DNA of 64,000 nt, taken from NCBI GenBank assembly GCA_902589505.1, contig CACITE010000006.1, positions 1 to 64,000 on the forward strand. Direction: 5' to 3'. Within the stretch, counting starts at the first letter, position 1, and the number at the start of each line of letters is the position of its first letter. Below the pieces are notes generated by a model. That model was given only the letters and a program-made list of their open reading frames with translations, made no database searches and was not told where the DNA came from. Position numbers and translations under genes: made by a program. This stretch comes from an uncultured Pelagibacteraceae bacterium. Its GTDB lineage: Bacteria > Pseudomonadota > Alphaproteobacteria > Pelagibacterales > Pelagibacteraceae. Positions 27,596-39,685 of the stretch are shown here, one piece after another.

Positions 27596-28257
27596 ATTTT
27601 AACTTTCCAGTCAGTTTTGAATGAAACATAGTTGATTTGCAAACATCTTCTCTCTTTTTTTATTTCTTTTTTCTCCATGCCGTGCCATGTGTTTGGCCCA
27701 CTTGTAAAAAAGTAGCCATAATTATTTTTGTATGGAACTGTTTTTACTTTATTTAACTTTTCATCATAAAAATCTGTTCCTAAGTCTTCACTCTCATTAA
27801 ATGGGTTTGCAAACAAAAGACAGGAAATTAACTTTTCTTTAATATCACAGTGAGGTTTCAACCAAAAACCCCGCCTATCACAAATTACTTCTACTCTTAC
27901 ATAAGAGTTTGAAAGATCTTTTTTAATTAATTCACTAATATAACCATAAGTATCTTTTGATCTCAGTTCTTCTATTAAACTATTTAGATTAGGAAAATCT
28001 TTTGAATTGTCATTGCTAACGAAACATCTAAATTTTATTGCTTTTCCTCCATCTGATATGCCTGCTCTAAATTTTCCTTCGCCTCCATCAATGGCTCTGG
28101 TTCCATCATAATTTATATTCATTTTAGTCAAATCTGTAATTTCAGCTCTACAAATTTCTTTTATAGCCTCCTCGGTTAATGGTTCATTTAATTCCCAATG
28201 ACTAAATGGTTTGCTGTAATGTTTGGATCTTTTTTTTAAAGAATTTAAAAATTCCAT
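27592..28257 (-). CDS. 2OG-Fe(II) oxygenase-like protein
   Basis: A 221-residue protein with a probable double-stranded beta-helix dioxygenase core. It has an HxD pair in [13 protein letters not shown] (about 131-143), a distal His in GPNTWHGM (about 190), and an Arg in [11 protein letters not shown] (about 205) suited to bind 2-oxoglutarate. A Gly-rich segment [19 protein letters not shown] precedes it. Substrate unknown. It follows an ELM1-like gene by 4 nt on the same strand, so the pair is likely coexpressed. The second such oxygenase of the window (16751-17575) belongs to a different subgroup. Confidence 0.65.
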   Translation of the reverse strand: MEFLNSLKKRSKHYSKPFSHWELNEPLTEEAIKEICRAEITDLTKMNINYDGTRAIDGGEGKFRAGISDGGKAIKFRCFVSNDNSKDFPNLNSLIEELRSKDTYGYISELIKKDLSNSYVRVEVICDRRGFWLKPHCDIKEKLISCLLFANPFNESEDLGTDFYDEKLNKVKTVPYKNNYGYFFTSGPNTWHGMEKKEIKKERRCLQINYVSFKTDWKVKI

Positions 28258-28261
28258 TAAA

Positions 28262-29209
28262 TTAATTTTTTATTTTGTTTTTTATCTCAAAAGCTATTCT
28301 TTGTGCTTCATTGTGTTTATTATATGTCCAAGTTTCAACTTTTTCTCCTAAATCTCTAGTAATTCCCATTTGTTTGAATAAATCAAAAAATCTTTTAAAT
28401 CGATAGTTGTTTTTTTTTGCCTTCATGTGAGCAATAAATATAGGTTTGCCAGAAGTTGCGGCTTCTGAAATCATGGATGTTGAATCGCATGTAACTATTA
28501 CATAGTCTGCAAGTGCATAGGCTGATAAATAAGCCTGCTTATCAACTTTGTTTACAACATAACCACATGAACTCATTTCTCTTATTGATAAATCAATGAT
28601 TTCTTTGGGAGTTCGCATAGATGGAATTATAATTACTTTGTAACCATCAGAAACAAAAATAGACTTTATTTGATTAAATATATTAATTATTTGATCAGAA
28701 TTAAAATTATAATATTTATTTGGCCCGCCCAAGATCAACGAAACTATTTTTTCACTTTTAATTTTATTAGTTAAGTATTGCTTAGCATTATTTATTTCTA
28801 TTTCGGTTATATAATGGATAGCACCTTTAGAACTGTAAATATTATCACCATTTAAATTATCATGCTCTGGAGAAACTATTGCGTCAAAATTTTTGAAGTT
28901 TACCTTTGGATCTTGAATGTGAATGGTAAATATTTTTGAATTTATTCTTTTAAGAAATATTGATGGTATTACACTTTTTCTGCCGCAGGAAATGATTAGA
29001 TCTGGAGCATCGTTATTAGTTATATAGATTTTATCTTTTAAAACTATTTGCGAAACAGGTGTAAATTTAGGTGGTATTAAATTCCAAGGAAAACTTAATC
29101 TTACAATTTTATGACTATATTCAGCATTTAAAGCCTTGGCCATTCCCTCGACTTGGCTAATCATTCCATGCATTCCTTCGGTTAAAAGTAAGGCTTTTAG
29201 CTTTCCCAT
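28262..29209 (-). CDS. ELM1-like family protein (DUF1022), possible GT-B fold
   Basis: A 315-residue protein matching the ELM1/DUF1022 family of alphaproteobacteria and plants (the plant member is a mitochondrial-fission factor). Visible parts are a LLTEGMHGMISQVEGMAKAL start, LIISCGRKSVIPSIFLKR (about 70-87), IHIQDPKVNFKNFDAIVSPEHD (residues about 96-117), VSLILGGPNKYY (about 156-167) and YVIVTCDSTSMISEAATSGKPIFI (residues about 237-260). The last segment resembles the donor-binding part of GT-B glycosyltransferases. No catalytic role is proven for the bacterial proteins. Probable operon with the downstream oxygenase; divergent from guaC. Confidence 0.8.
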   Translation of the reverse strand: MGKLKALLLTEGMHGMISQVEGMAKALNAEYSHKIVRLSFPWNLIPPKFTPVSQIVLKDKIYITNNDAPDLIISCGRKSVIPSIFLKRINSKIFTIHIQDPKVNFKNFDAIVSPEHDNLNGDNIYSSKGAIHYITEIEINNAKQYLTNKIKSEKIVSLILGGPNKYYNFNSDQIINIFNQIKSIFVSDGYKVIIIPSMRTPKEIIDLSIREMSSCGYVVNKVDKQAYLSAYALADYVIVTCDSTSMISEAATSGKPIFIAHMKAKKNNYRFKRFFDLFKQMGITRDLGEKVETWTYNKHNEAQRIAFEIKNKIKN

Positions 29210-29304
29210 AGATACTTATATATATTCCTAAATTTTATTTATCCACAGCATAATAAATATGTTTTACTTAAAATAATAAACCTTTATACATCCTCTATGG
29301 AAAT

Positions 29305-30336
29305 ATGCGTATTGAAGAAGATATCAAGCTTGATTATGCCGATGTGCTTTTTCGGCCAAAACGCAGCACCTTATCTAGTCGTAAAGACGTAGAGCTTAAA
29401 CGTACTTATAAATTTAAATACAGTAATCATCAGTGGTCTGGCGTTCCAATAATAGCAGCAAATATGGATGGGGTTGGAGAATTGTCAGTTGCAAAACATT
29501 TATCTGAGTTTGAAATAATGACATGTTTAACAAAACAACATGATCTTAAAACAATTAAACGTAATTCATCAGTAAAGGGAATTCACAAACATTTAGTTCT
29601 CAGCACAGGAACAAGTAAAGAAGACTACAAGCGATTAAATGAAATAATGAAAGAATGTAGTTTTTTTGAATTTATTTGTATCGATATTGCTAATGGATAT
29701 TCCGATCACTTTAGTAAATTTGTAAGTTCAGTTAGAGAAAAGTATCCTACAAAAACTATAATTGCAGGAAATGTTGTTACTGCAGACATGACTCAAGAGT
29801 TAGTTATGAATGGAGCTGATATTGTGAAAGTTGGTATAGGTCCAGGAAGTGTTTGTACAACACGTATTCAAACTGGAGTTGGATATCCTCAGTTAAGCGC
29901 AGTCATAGAATGTGCTGATGCCGCGCATGGGCTTGGAGCTCATATTATTGCTGATGGAGGATGTACGTGTCCAGGTGATATAGCAAAAGCATTTGGAGGT
30001 GGAGCTGATTTTGTAATGTTAGGTGGAATGTTTGCTGGACATGAAGAAGGTGGAGGAAAAAAAATAAAAAAAAATGGATCTCAGTTTATTGAGTTTTATG
30101 GTTCAAGCTCAAATACGGCGCTTGAAAAACATTACGGAGGACTTTCAGATTATAGAAGTAGCGAAGGAAAAAAAGTTCAATTAAAATATCGTGGTAAAAT
30201 AAAAGACACAGTTCAAAACATATTGGGCGGTTTGAGAAGTAGTTGTACCTATGTTGGTGCGCCCTCTCTAAAGCAACTTAGTAAGTGCACAACTTTTGTA
30301 AGAGTAAATCAACAGTATAACGATACTTTTGAGTAA
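29305..30336 (+). CDS. guaC: GuaC, GMP reductase
   Basis: Converts GMP to IMP with NADPH, returning guanine nucleotides to the purine pool. The 343 residues form an IMPDH/GMPR TIM barrel without CBS domains: [18 protein letters not shown] start, [12 protein letters not shown] (about 49-60), the catalytic Cys in [20 protein letters not shown] (about 186), [21 protein letters not shown] and [16 protein letters not shown]. It is strikingly similar to the gammaproteobacterial enzyme. Its early Arg codons are mostly CGT, CGC and CGG, whereas neighbours mostly use AGA, which suggests later acquisition. The upstream gap 29210-29304 holds a lone DnaA-box-like nonamer and no recognisable purine riboswitch. 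Confidence 0.93.
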   Translation: MRIEEDIKLDYADVLFRPKRSTLSSRKDVELKRTYKFKYSNHQWSGVPIIAANMDGVGELSVAKHLSEFEIMTCLTKQHDLKTIKRNSSVKGIHKHLVLSTGTSKEDYKRLNEIMKECSFFEFICIDIANGYSDHFSKFVSSVREKYPTKTIIAGNVVTADMTQELVMNGADIVKVGIGPGSVCTTRIQTGVGYPQLSAVIECADAAHGLGAHIIADGGCTCPGDIAKAFGGGADFVMLGGMFAGHEEGGGKKIKKNGSQFIEFYGSSSNTALEKHYGGLSDYRSSEGKKVQLKYRGKIKDTVQNILGGLRSSCTYVGAPSLKQLSKCTTFVRVNQQYNDTFE

Positions 30337-30384
30337 GATTAAAAGCTTTAAATTAAATTAAAAATACCTATATGTGCTTTAAGT

Positions 30385-32540
<2,156 letters not shown>

Positions 32541-32552
32541 TTATTAATTATT

Positions 32553-34703
32553 ATGCAAAATACATATCAAGAAAAATCATCTGATCCAATTGATAAAGAC
32601 TTTTTATTCGGAAAAAAGTTAGAAGGTGGAATTAAACTATCCACTGTTTCTGATTTTAAACCTGCGGGTGATCAACCTGGGGCCATAAAAAAGTTAATTT
32701 CAGGAATAAAAGACAAAAAAAATGATCAAGTTCTATTAGGTGTAACCGGTTCTGGTAAAACTTTTTCTATGGCAAAAATAATTGAAACATTGAATAGACC
32801 TGCTTTAATTCTGGCTCCAAACAAAACTTTGGCTGCTCAATTATATGGAGAGATGAAAACTTTCTTTCCTAATAATGCTGTAGAATATTTTGTTTCTTAC
32901 TATGATTATTATACTCCAGAAGCTTATGTGCCAAGATCTGATACATATATTGAAAAAGAAGCATCAATCAATGAACAGATAGATAGAATGCGACATTCAG
33001 CAACTCGATCACTGCTTGAACGGGATGACGTAATTATTGTTGCGAGTGTTTCTTGCATCTATGGTTTAGGTTCTGTTGAATCCTATAGTAAAATGACTTT
33101 AGGTGTCAAAAAAAATCACGAACATAACCGTGAACAAATTATAAAAACTTTAGTTAATCTTCAATACAAAAGAAATGATCAAAATTTTCATCGAGGAACA
33201 TTTAGAGTAAGAGGAGATAATTTAGAAATTTTTCCTTCTCATTTGGAGGATAGGGCGTGGAGAATTTCCTTATTTGGAAATAAAGTTGAAAAAATTGTTG
33301 AATTTGATCCTTTAACAGGAAGCAAAACTAAAGATTTGAATTTAATTAAATTATATGCAAATAGCCACTATATAACTCCCAGACCTACTATTGAACAAGC
33401 AATCATAGAAATAAAAAAAGAATTAGAAGTCACTTTGAAAAAACATAAATCTGAAAACAAACTTTTAGAAGCACAAAGATTAGAAGAAAGAACAAGATTT
33501 GATTTAGAAATGATTGAGGCAACAGGAACTTGTGCTGGAATAGAAAATTATTCTAGATTTTTAACAGGACGAAAACCTGGAGAGCCTCCCCCTACTCTTT
33601 TTGAATATTTTCCAGACAATACTTTAGTTTTTGTTGACGAAAGCCATGTAACAGTTCCACAATTAAATGGAATGTATAAAGGTGATCATACAAGAAAAAA
33701 AACTTTATCAGAATATGGTTTTAGACTTCCATCTTGCATGGACAACCGTCCTCTAAAATTCCAAGAATGGGATGCTATGAGAACTCAAACTATTTTCGTT
33801 TCAGCTACTCCAGGTCCTTGGGAGCTTGATCAAACATCTGGAAAATTTGTTGATCAGGTAATAAGACCAACAGGACTGTGCGATCCAGAAGTTCAGATCA
33901 AACCAGCAAAAAATCAAGTTGATGATCTTTTGGGCGAATGTAAAGAAGTAGCAAAAAAAAATTTTAGATCTTTGGTAACAACTTTAACAAAAAAAATGGC
34001 TGAAGACTTAACTGAATATCTTCATGAAAATGGTGTGAAGGTAAGATATATGCACTCTGACATAGACACTTTGGAAAGAATTGAAATTATGCGAGATTTA
34101 AGGATGGGAGTTTTTGATGTGCTTGTAGGAATTAATTTATTAAGAGAAGGATTAGATATTCCTGAGTGCGCTCTAGTAGCAATATTAGATGCAGACAAAG
34201 AAGGTTTCTTGAGATCAGAAAGATCTTTAATTCAAACGATAGGAAGAGCTGCAAGAAATATTGAGGGAAAGGCTATTCTATACGCAGACAAGAAAACTAA
34301 AAGTATTGAAAAAGCAATAGAAGAAACTGATAGAAGAAGAAAATTACAATTAGCTTATAACAAAAAAAATAATATTAGCGCAACTTCAATTAAAAAAGAA
34401 ATAACAGATATTTTAGAAAGTATATATGAAAGAGATTATACAAAAATTAATGTTGATACATCTATAGGTCACAATTTAAAAAAACATTTAAAATCACTTA
34501 AGAAAAAAATGAAAGAAGCTGCTGAAAATCTTGAGTTTGAAGAAGCTGCAAAAATTAGAGATGAAATAAGAAAATTAGAGGCAAGTGAATTAGAGATTGG
34601 AATTAACCCAAAAATAAGACAATCTAAGCTTAAAAATAAGATTTATCCTGAAGGAAGATCAACCCAAGGTAAACCAGGAACAAAACCAAAAAGAAAAAGA
34701 TGA
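32553..34703 (+). CDS. uvrB: UvrB, excinuclease ABC subunit B
   Basis: Damage-verifying helicase-like subunit of nucleotide excision repair. The 716 residues show the Walker [11 protein letters not shown] (about 65-74), the beta-hairpin region [20 protein letters not shown] (residues about 112-131), [10 protein letters not shown] (about 361) and helicase motifs V/VI ([23 protein letters not shown]). A C-terminal UVR motif ([17 protein letters not shown] near 655) contacts UvrC. The N-terminus has about 27 extra residues before [13 protein letters not shown]. The 3' end overlaps the SDR gene by 4 nt, and uvrC is two genes downstream, so repair subunits are grouped here. Confidence 0.97.
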   Translation: MQNTYQEKSSDPIDKDFLFGKKLEGGIKLSTVSDFKPAGDQPGAIKKLISGIKDKKNDQVLLGVTGSGKTFSMAKIIETLNRPALILAPNKTLAAQLYGEMKTFFPNNAVEYFVSYYDYYTPEAYVPRSDTYIEKEASINEQIDRMRHSATRSLLERDDVIIVASVSCIYGLGSVESYSKMTLGVKKNHEHNREQIIKTLVNLQYKRNDQNFHRGTFRVRGDNLEIFPSHLEDRAWRISLFGNKVEKIVEFDPLTGSKTKDLNLIKLYANSHYITPRPTIEQAIIEIKKELEVTLKKHKSENKLLEAQRLEERTRFDLEMIEATGTCAGIENYSRFLTGRKPGEPPPTLFEYFPDNTLVFVDESHVTVPQLNGMYKGDHTRKKTLSEYGFRLPSCMDNRPLKFQEWDAMRTQTIFVSATPGPWELDQTSGKFVDQVIRPTGLCDPEVQIKPAKNQVDDLLGECKEVAKKNFRSLVTTLTKKMAEDLTEYLHENGVKVRYMHSDIDTLERIEIMRDLRMGVFDVLVGINLLREGLDIPECALVAILDADKEGFLRSERSLIQTIGRAARNIEGKAILYADKKTKSIEKAIEETDRRRKLQLAYNKKNNISATSIKKEITDILESIYERDYTKINVDTSIGHNLKKHLKSLKKKMKEAAENLEFEEAAKIRDEIRKLEASELEIGINPKIRQSKLKNKIYPEGRSTQGKPGTKPKRKR

Positions 34704-35449
34704 AAAATAAAAATTTATTAATTACTGGTGCGGCAACAAGAGTGGGTAGAGCCATAGCTTTACATTTTGCTGAAAAAGGCTGGAATATAGCACTCCATTA
34801 TTATCGGTCATCATCCAAAGCCAAGGAATTAAAAAAAATAATAGAACAACATTGGGTAAAAGTAGCTTTAATAAAAGCTGATTTAAAAAACCCTAAACAA
34901 ACAGAAAAAATTATTTCTTTAGCAAGAAAAAAACTTGGCACAATTGATTGTCTTATAAATAATGCAGCTTTGTTTGAAAAAGATGATATTTTAAATTTCA
35001 CAACAAAAAGCTGGAACGATCATTTAAATATTAATCTTCTTGCTCCGACTATCTTAATTAAACAATTTGCAAAACAAGCATCAAAAAAAACTCTATCAAA
35101 TATAATCAATATTATCGATCAAAGAATATTTAATCTTACTCCCTTCTTCATGTCATATACTATTAGCAAAAGTGGTCTGCAAACATTAACGAAAACTATG
35201 GCCATGCGATTAGGCCCAAATATTAAAGTTAATGCTATTGCGCCTGGCCCAACTATAAAAAGCAAAAGGCAAACTGATAAACATTTTAAAAATCAGGTAA
35301 GATCAACAATTCTGAAAAAACCTGTTAGATCAGAAGATATTTGTGATACCGTCGAATTTTTAATTAATAATAATTCTGTTACAGGAGAGATTATAACTGT
35401 TGATAGTGGCCAAAATTTATCGTGGAATAGGAAAAATGAAAAAGAATAA
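34700..35449 (+). CDS. SDR-family oxidoreductase, pteridine-reductase (FolM)-like
   Basis: A 249-residue short-chain dehydrogenase. It has the NAD(P) motif [19 protein letters not shown] (about 9-27), [10 protein letters not shown] (about 90-99), the catalytic YTISK (Tyr about 154, Lys about 158) and NAIAPGPT (about 179). The [12 protein letters not shown] form and the [14 protein letters not shown] region are typical of pteridine reductase / dihydromonapterin reductase (FolM) rather than FabG. The folB gene follows with its start overlapping the end of this gene, supporting a role in folate or pterin metabolism. Specific substrate is inference. Confidence 0.75.
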   Translation: MKNKNLLITGAATRVGRAIALHFAEKGWNIALHYYRSSSKAKELKKIIEQHWVKVALIKADLKNPKQTEKIISLARKKLGTIDCLINNAALFEKDDILNFTTKSWNDHLNINLLAPTILIKQFAKQASKKTLSNIINIIDQRIFNLTPFFMSYTISKSGLQTLTKTMAMRLGPNIKVNAIAPGPTIKSKRQTDKHFKNQVRSTILKKPVRSEDICDTVEFLINNNSVTGEIITVDSGQNLSWNRKNEKE

Positions 35450-35864
35450 TTTTAAAATTGTAGAGCTTAAACCTACAAAAGATAATAGTACGGTTAAAAG
35501 AACTGTATTTATTAAAGATTTTATTATTGAAGAAATAATAGGTTTTTATAAGCACGAAAAAGAAAAAAAACAAAAAATAATATTTAATATTGTTTTAGAT
35601 ATTGTTCAAAACTCCCTTCCTGATGAGAAAGATATAAAAAGCATAGTAGACTACGAAAAAATTTCAAATAAATTAGAAAACTTAACTAAGAGTAAAAAAT
35701 ATAATTTTCTAGAAAGTTTGGCTGAAGATTCTTTTAAAGAAATATTTGAAGATAAAAGAATAAAATCAATAAAAATAAAAATTGAAAAGCCTGAAGCATT
35801 AAAAAACGCCGGATCAGTCGGAGTAGAAGTTTTTAAAACAAGAAAAGATTATGAGGGATCTTGA
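35436..35864 (+). CDS. folB: FolB-like dihydroneopterin aldolase
   Basis: Dihydroneopterin aldolase or epimerase of folate synthesis. From the preferred ATG at 35436 ([12 protein letters not shown]) the protein has 142 residues. The core begins [23 protein letters not shown], where the typical family Gly-x-x-x-x-E pattern is recognisable, followed by [28 protein letters not shown] (about residues 75-102) and a late KIEKPEAL. The frame is open to 35400 but that start lies far inside the SDR gene. The end overlaps uvrC by 14 nt. It is clearly diverged but of normal length. Confidence 0.75.
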   Translation: MKKNNFKIVELKPTKDNSTVKRTVFIKDFIIEEIIGFYKHEKEKKQKIIFNIVLDIVQNSLPDEKDIKSIVDYEKISNKLENLTKSKKYNFLESLAEDSFKEIFEDKRIKSIKIKIEKPEALKNAGSVGVEVFKTRKDYEGS

Positions 35865-37692
35865 GTTCGGAAAAGAATTAATTAAAAAAAAAATACCTCT
35901 AGTTTCTAATTGCCCTGGAGTGTACAGAATGCTTGATAAAAAAGATCAAGTGCTTTACGTCGGCAAAGCTAAAAATCTCCCAAATCGATTAAAAAGTTAC
36001 GTCTTAGATAAAAACCAAACAATACGAACGGAAAGAATGTTGGCTTTAACAAACAATTTGGAAATAGTAACAACAAGTAGCGAAGCAGAAGCTTTGCTTC
36101 TAGAAGCTAATCTAATTAAAAAATTTAAGCCAAAATTTAATGTTCTTCTTAGAGATGACAAATCTTTTCCCTATATTTTTATAGAAAAAAATTGTGATTG
36201 GCCTCAGTTATCAAAACATAGAGGAAAAAAAAATAAAAATGGTTATTATTTTGGTCCTTTCGCCTCTGCTGGATCTGCTAATTGGACTATAAAAATTTTA
36301 CAAAAAGTATTTTTATTAAGAGTATGTAATGACTCGGTTTTTAAAAACAGAGAAAGACCTTGCATACTTTATCAAATAAAAAGATGTTCTGCGCCTTGTG
36401 TAAATCACTTAAGTAAAACTGAATACTCTAAACTTGTATCAGACGCCGTATTATTTCTTTCAGGAAAATCAAAAAGTATACAAAAAAAATTATCAGTAGA
36501 AATGGAAAAAAGTAGCGGAAAAATGGATTATGAAAAAGCTGCTATTTTAAGAGACAGGATAAAAGCATTAACTCAAATTCAATCATCACAAAATATAAGT
36601 TCTACAAATCTTGATAATGCTGATGTTATCTCTGTTGCGCAAGAAGCTGGAAAAAGTTGTGTTCAAGTATTTTTTTACAGATCAAAACAAAATTGGGGCA
36701 ACCAATCCTATTTTCCTTCACATGATAAATTTCACACCCCTGAAGAAGTCTTGGCTTCATTTGTCACTCAATTTTATGAAAATAAAAATGCACCTACTGA
36801 AATTCTGTTAAATAAAAAAATTAAAGATTTGAACTTAATTAAAGCTGCCCTAGAAAAAAAAGAAGAAAAATTAATATTTATAAAGATTCCTACAAAAGGA
36901 AATGCTTTTAAATTATCTAAAATGGCAGAAAAAAATGCAAAAGAGGCTTTGACCCAAAAAATCTTTGAGTCTGAAACAAATAATAAACTTCTAGATGATA
37001 TAGCCGATAAATTTAAATTAGATATCTCACCAAGAATGATAGAGGTCTACGATAATAGCCATATACAAGGATCTAATTCTGTTGGGACATTAATCACTTT
37101 CGGTCCAGAGGGTTTTGTTAAGAAACAATACAGAAAATTTAATATTAAAAATAAAGAGCTGAAACCTGGTGATGATTATGGAATGTTAAAAGAGGTTTTT
37201 GAAAGAAGATTTTCAAAAATTATTAAAGGTAGAAAGCAAGTAGAAGTAATGATTCCTGATTTGGTGATTATTGATGGCGGCAAAGGTCAATATTCAGTGG
37301 GCAGAAAGGTATTGGATGATTATGGTTTTCATGCAATTCCCATAATAGCTATAGCAAAAGGCAAAAACAGAAATAAAGGGGATGAAACTTTTTTTCATAA
37401 AAAAAATGTAATTAAATTAAGTAAAAGAGAACCTTTGTTATTTTTTCTTCAAAGATTAAGAGATGAGGCTCACAGATTTGCAGTGAGTAGTCATAGAATG
37501 AAAAGAAAGAAAAATTTAACAAAATCTTTATTGGATCAAATAAATGGTGTTGGTAGAACAAGAAAAAAGGCTTTACTAAATTATTTTGGCTCTGCAAGGG
37601 CCGTTGAATCTGCTAGTCTTGATGATTTAAAAAAGGTAGAAGGTATAGAAACTTCTGTAGCGAAAAAAATACATGATTTTTTTCATAATTAA
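35851..37692 (+). CDS. uvrC: UvrC, excinuclease ABC subunit C
   Basis: Dual-incision nuclease of nucleotide excision repair. The 613 residues contain the GIY-YIG domain ([21 protein letters not shown], 3' incision) near residues 23-43 and a Cys-rich segment ([13 protein letters not shown] near 170). A UVR motif ([13 protein letters not shown] about 225) binds UvrB. The RNase H-like nuclease region follows with [18 protein letters not shown] (about 394) and [12 protein letters not shown] (about 472). C-terminal helix-hairpin-helix repeats ([18 protein letters not shown]) bind DNA. It is followed by pgsA after 9 nt, the common alphaproteobacterial arrangement. Confidence 0.97.
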   Translation: MRDLEFGKELIKKKIPLVSNCPGVYRMLDKKDQVLYVGKAKNLPNRLKSYVLDKNQTIRTERMLALTNNLEIVTTSSEAEALLLEANLIKKFKPKFNVLLRDDKSFPYIFIEKNCDWPQLSKHRGKKNKNGYYFGPFASAGSANWTIKILQKVFLLRVCNDSVFKNRERPCILYQIKRCSAPCVNHLSKTEYSKLVSDAVLFLSGKSKSIQKKLSVEMEKSSGKMDYEKAAILRDRIKALTQIQSSQNISSTNLDNADVISVAQEAGKSCVQVFFYRSKQNWGNQSYFPSHDKFHTPEEVLASFVTQFYENKNAPTEILLNKKIKDLNLIKAALEKKEEKLIFIKIPTKGNAFKLSKMAEKNAKEALTQKIFESETNNKLLDDIADKFKLDISPRMIEVYDNSHIQGSNSVGTLITFGPEGFVKKQYRKFNIKNKELKPGDDYGMLKEVFERRFSKIIKGRKQVEVMIPDLVIIDGGKGQYSVGRKVLDDYGFHAIPIIAIAKGKNRNKGDETFFHKKNVIKLSKREPLLFFLQRLRDEAHRFAVSSHRMKRKKNLTKSLLDQINGVGRTRKKALLNYFGSARAVESASLDDLKKVEGIETSVAKKIHDFFHN

Positions 37693-37701
37693 AGAGGATA
37701 T

Positions 37702-38271
37702 ATGAAATTAAAAATTCCGAATATTTTAACTATAGGTAGAATAATCTTAGTTCCTGTATTTGTAATTACATTTTATCTTCCTGGCCTTTTAGGTGATTTA
37801 ATACCCTTTTTTATATTTGTATTAGCAAGTTTCACCGACTTTTTAGATGGTTTGTTGGCGAGACTTTACAAAGAAGAATCAAAACTTGGAGAGCTTTTAG
37901 ATCCCATAGCCGACAAAATCATTGTGGCTACTGCCTTGGTTCTTCTAGTAATGAATGATACTATAAGAGATTACGAAGTTATTGCGGCAATAATTATTCT
38001 CACTAGAGAAATATTAATTTCTGGATTGAGAGAATTTTTAGCAAAATCTAAAATCTCCATGCCAGTAACAGGCTTAGCTAAATTTAAAACATTCATTCAA
38101 ATGTTTGCTATAGCAATTCTTCTAACTGGAGAAAGTGGAAATGCAATAGTTAGTTTTCAAGATTATAATGCACACACGATTGGAATAATTCTCTTATGGT
38201 TATCAGCTTTTCTTACGCTCTATACGGGATACGATTACGTAAAAAAAGGCATAGATCATGCTTCTAGCTAA
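37702..38271 (+). CDS. pgsA: PgsA, phosphatidylglycerophosphate synthase
   Basis: Membrane enzyme that makes phosphatidylglycerophosphate from CDP-diacylglycerol and glycerol-3-phosphate, the first step to phosphatidylglycerol. The 189 residues are mostly hydrophobic with four to five membrane segments and carry the CDP-alcohol phosphotransferase signature DGLLAR followed by GELLDPIADK (about 54-74), with all required Asp and Gly residues. The LKIPNILTIGRI start is typical. Cotranscription with uvrC is likely; ilvE is convergent 16 nt downstream. Confidence 0.95.
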   Translation: MKLKIPNILTIGRIILVPVFVITFYLPGLLGDLIPFFIFVLASFTDFLDGLLARLYKEESKLGELLDPIADKIIVATALVLLVMNDTIRDYEVIAAIIILTREILISGLREFLAKSKISMPVTGLAKFKTFIQMFAIAILLTGESGNAIVSFQDYNAHTIGIILLWLSAFLTLYTGYDYVKKGIDHASS

Positions 38272-38287
38272 ATTTAAAAAATACCTG

Positions 38288-39157
38288 CTATTTTTTTCTT
38301 ACTAAGGTTTGATAGCTTTCTGATAAATCTTTTATTACATTACAAACTGTAAATTTATATTTATCAATTTGTGAAACAGGAGTTACCTCAGCAGCTGTCC
38401 CAGTTAAAAAACACCCAACAAAGTTTGTCATTTCTTCTGGTTTAATTTTTCTTTCGATAATTTTTATATTTTTAGATTTTGCAATATCAATAACACATCT
38501 TCTTGTTATGCCATTTAAAAAAGAATCGGGAGTTGGAGTATGCAGTTCTCCAGATTTATTCTTGAAAAAAACATTTGCGCCGGTTGCTTCGGCGATATTG
38601 CCTTGATAATCCAGCATTAGTGAATCGGTAAATCCTTCTCTTTCCGCTTCATGTTTTGATAATGTACAAATCATATACAAGCCTGAAGCTTTAGTATCCC
38701 ATGGAATAGTATCAGGCGCTGGTCTCCTCCATTTTGATATATTTAATCTAATACCTTTATTAATGTCGTAATATGGTCCCCATTCCCAAGCGGCAATAGC
38801 TACATTTATTTTAGTTTGTTGAGCGGATATTGCCATCATTTCGCTGCCTCTCCAAGCAATAGGTCTAACATAACCATTTTTTATTTTTTGAATCGCAACT
38901 ATATCTTTAGTAGCTTTATTTAATAATTCCTGCTTGTATGGAATTTTAAAACCCATTCTAGAGGCTGAGTGATATAGTCTTTCGGTATGCTCTTCGAGTT
39001 TAAATATTTCTCCATCGTAAACTCTTTCACCTTCAAAAACACAACTAGCATAATGTAAACCATGACTTAAAACATGTATTTTTACATCTGGCCAGTTTAC
39101 CGGTTCTCCGTTAAACCAGATTTTTCCCGATCTCTTATCATAAGGTATGGATTCCAT
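38288..39157 (-). CDS. ilvE: IlvE, branched-chain amino acid aminotransferase
   Basis: Fold-type IV PLP aminotransferase that completes Ile, Leu and Val synthesis. The 289 residues show the IWFNGEPVNWPDVKIHVLSHGLHYASCVFEGER region (about residues 12-44), RPIAWRGSEMM (about 98-108), the PLP lysine in WDTKASGLYM (about 155-165), the DSLMLDYQGNIAEATGANVFF region and GCFLTGTAAEVTPV (about 252) binding the cofactor phosphate. It starts at ATG 39157 and is divergent from marR. The inverted repeat at 39201-39219 lies in the shared regulatory gap. Confidence 0.94.
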   Translation of the reverse strand: MESIPYDKRSGKIWFNGEPVNWPDVKIHVLSHGLHYASCVFEGERVYDGEIFKLEEHTERLYHSASRMGFKIPYKQELLNKATKDIVAIQKIKNGYVRPIAWRGSEMMAISAQQTKINVAIAAWEWGPYYDINKGIRLNISKWRRPAPDTIPWDTKASGLYMICTLSKHEAEREGFTDSLMLDYQGNIAEATGANVFFKNKSGELHTPTPDSFLNGITRRCVIDIAKSKNIKIIERKIKPEEMTNFVGCFLTGTAAEVTPVSQIDKYKFTVCNVIKDLSESYQTLVRKK

Positions 39158-39200
39158 AAAAAATTTTCTAATCTTAATTGATTTATTCGATACAAAAAAG

Positions 39201-39219
39201 TATCTATCTTATATAGATA
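39201..39219. promoter_or_regulatory. Inverted repeat, candidate MarR operator
   Basis: Perfect 7-bp arms TATCTAT (39201-39207) and ATAGATA (39213-39219) flank a 5-bp spacer. It lies 29-47 nt before the marR-family gene, in the 90-nt gap shared with divergent ilvE. Size and position suit an autoregulatory site for a dimeric winged-helix repressor, but AT-rich palindromes also arise by chance. Confidence 0.45.
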
Positions 39220-39247
39220 TGTCAATATAACTGACCAAATACAAATT

Positions 39248-39685
39248 ATGAAAGACTTGTTATATTTGAAAGATGATCAGATTAAAGACTTTATCGAGCA
39301 AATTTTTTATGTCTATAGAGAAACTTATTCAGATCCAAAGAAAATTTTAAAAAAATATTCATTTGGAACAGCTCATCACAAAGCAATTCATTTGATTGAG
39401 CGGCATGAAGGTTTAACTGTATCAGATTTATTAAGTAGACTTAAAATAACAAAACAAAGTTTAAATAGAGTTTTAAGAGATTTAATTAAAAGCAAAACGG
39501 TTCTATTAAAAAAAGGAGAGATTGACTCTAGGCAAAGACAAATATTTTTAAATGAGAGAGGAAAAAAACTTTTTGAAGAAATTTTTATTGAACAAAAAAA
39601 AAGAATTTATAATGCTTTAAAAAAATCTGATTCAGATTCGGTAATAAAATTTAAAAATGTTTTAAAAAAAATTATTAATGAATAA
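39248..39685 (+). CDS. MarR-family winged-helix transcriptional regulator
   Basis: A 145-residue DNA-binding protein with the MarR layout: an N-terminal helix, SFGTAHHKAIHLIERHEGLTVSDLLSRL (about residues 38-65) leading into the recognition helix TKQSLNRVLRDLI (about 68-80), the wing KKGEIDSRQRQIFLNERGKKL, and a C-terminal dimerisation helix. The DSRQRQIFL wing is highly typical. Its end overlaps the following response regulator by 8 nt, which in turn overlaps a histidine kinase, so the three form one operon. MarR together with an OmpR/EnvZ pair suggests joint control of envelope or osmotic response. Confidence 0.9.
   Translation: MKDLLYLKDDQIKDFIEQIFYVYRETYSDPKKILKKYSFGTAHHKAIHLIERHEGLTVSDLLSRLKITKQSLNRVLRDLIKSKTVLLKKGEIDSRQRQIFLNERGKKLFEEIFIEQKKRIYNALKKSDSDSVIKFKNVLKKIINE

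Noticed and set aside
29239-29247. TTATCCACA, a perfect DnaA-box nonamer between ELM1-like gene and guaC
   Set aside because: A single site; roughly one is expected by chance in a window of this base composition. No cluster of boxes, AT-rich unwinding repeats or origin-linked genes nearby.
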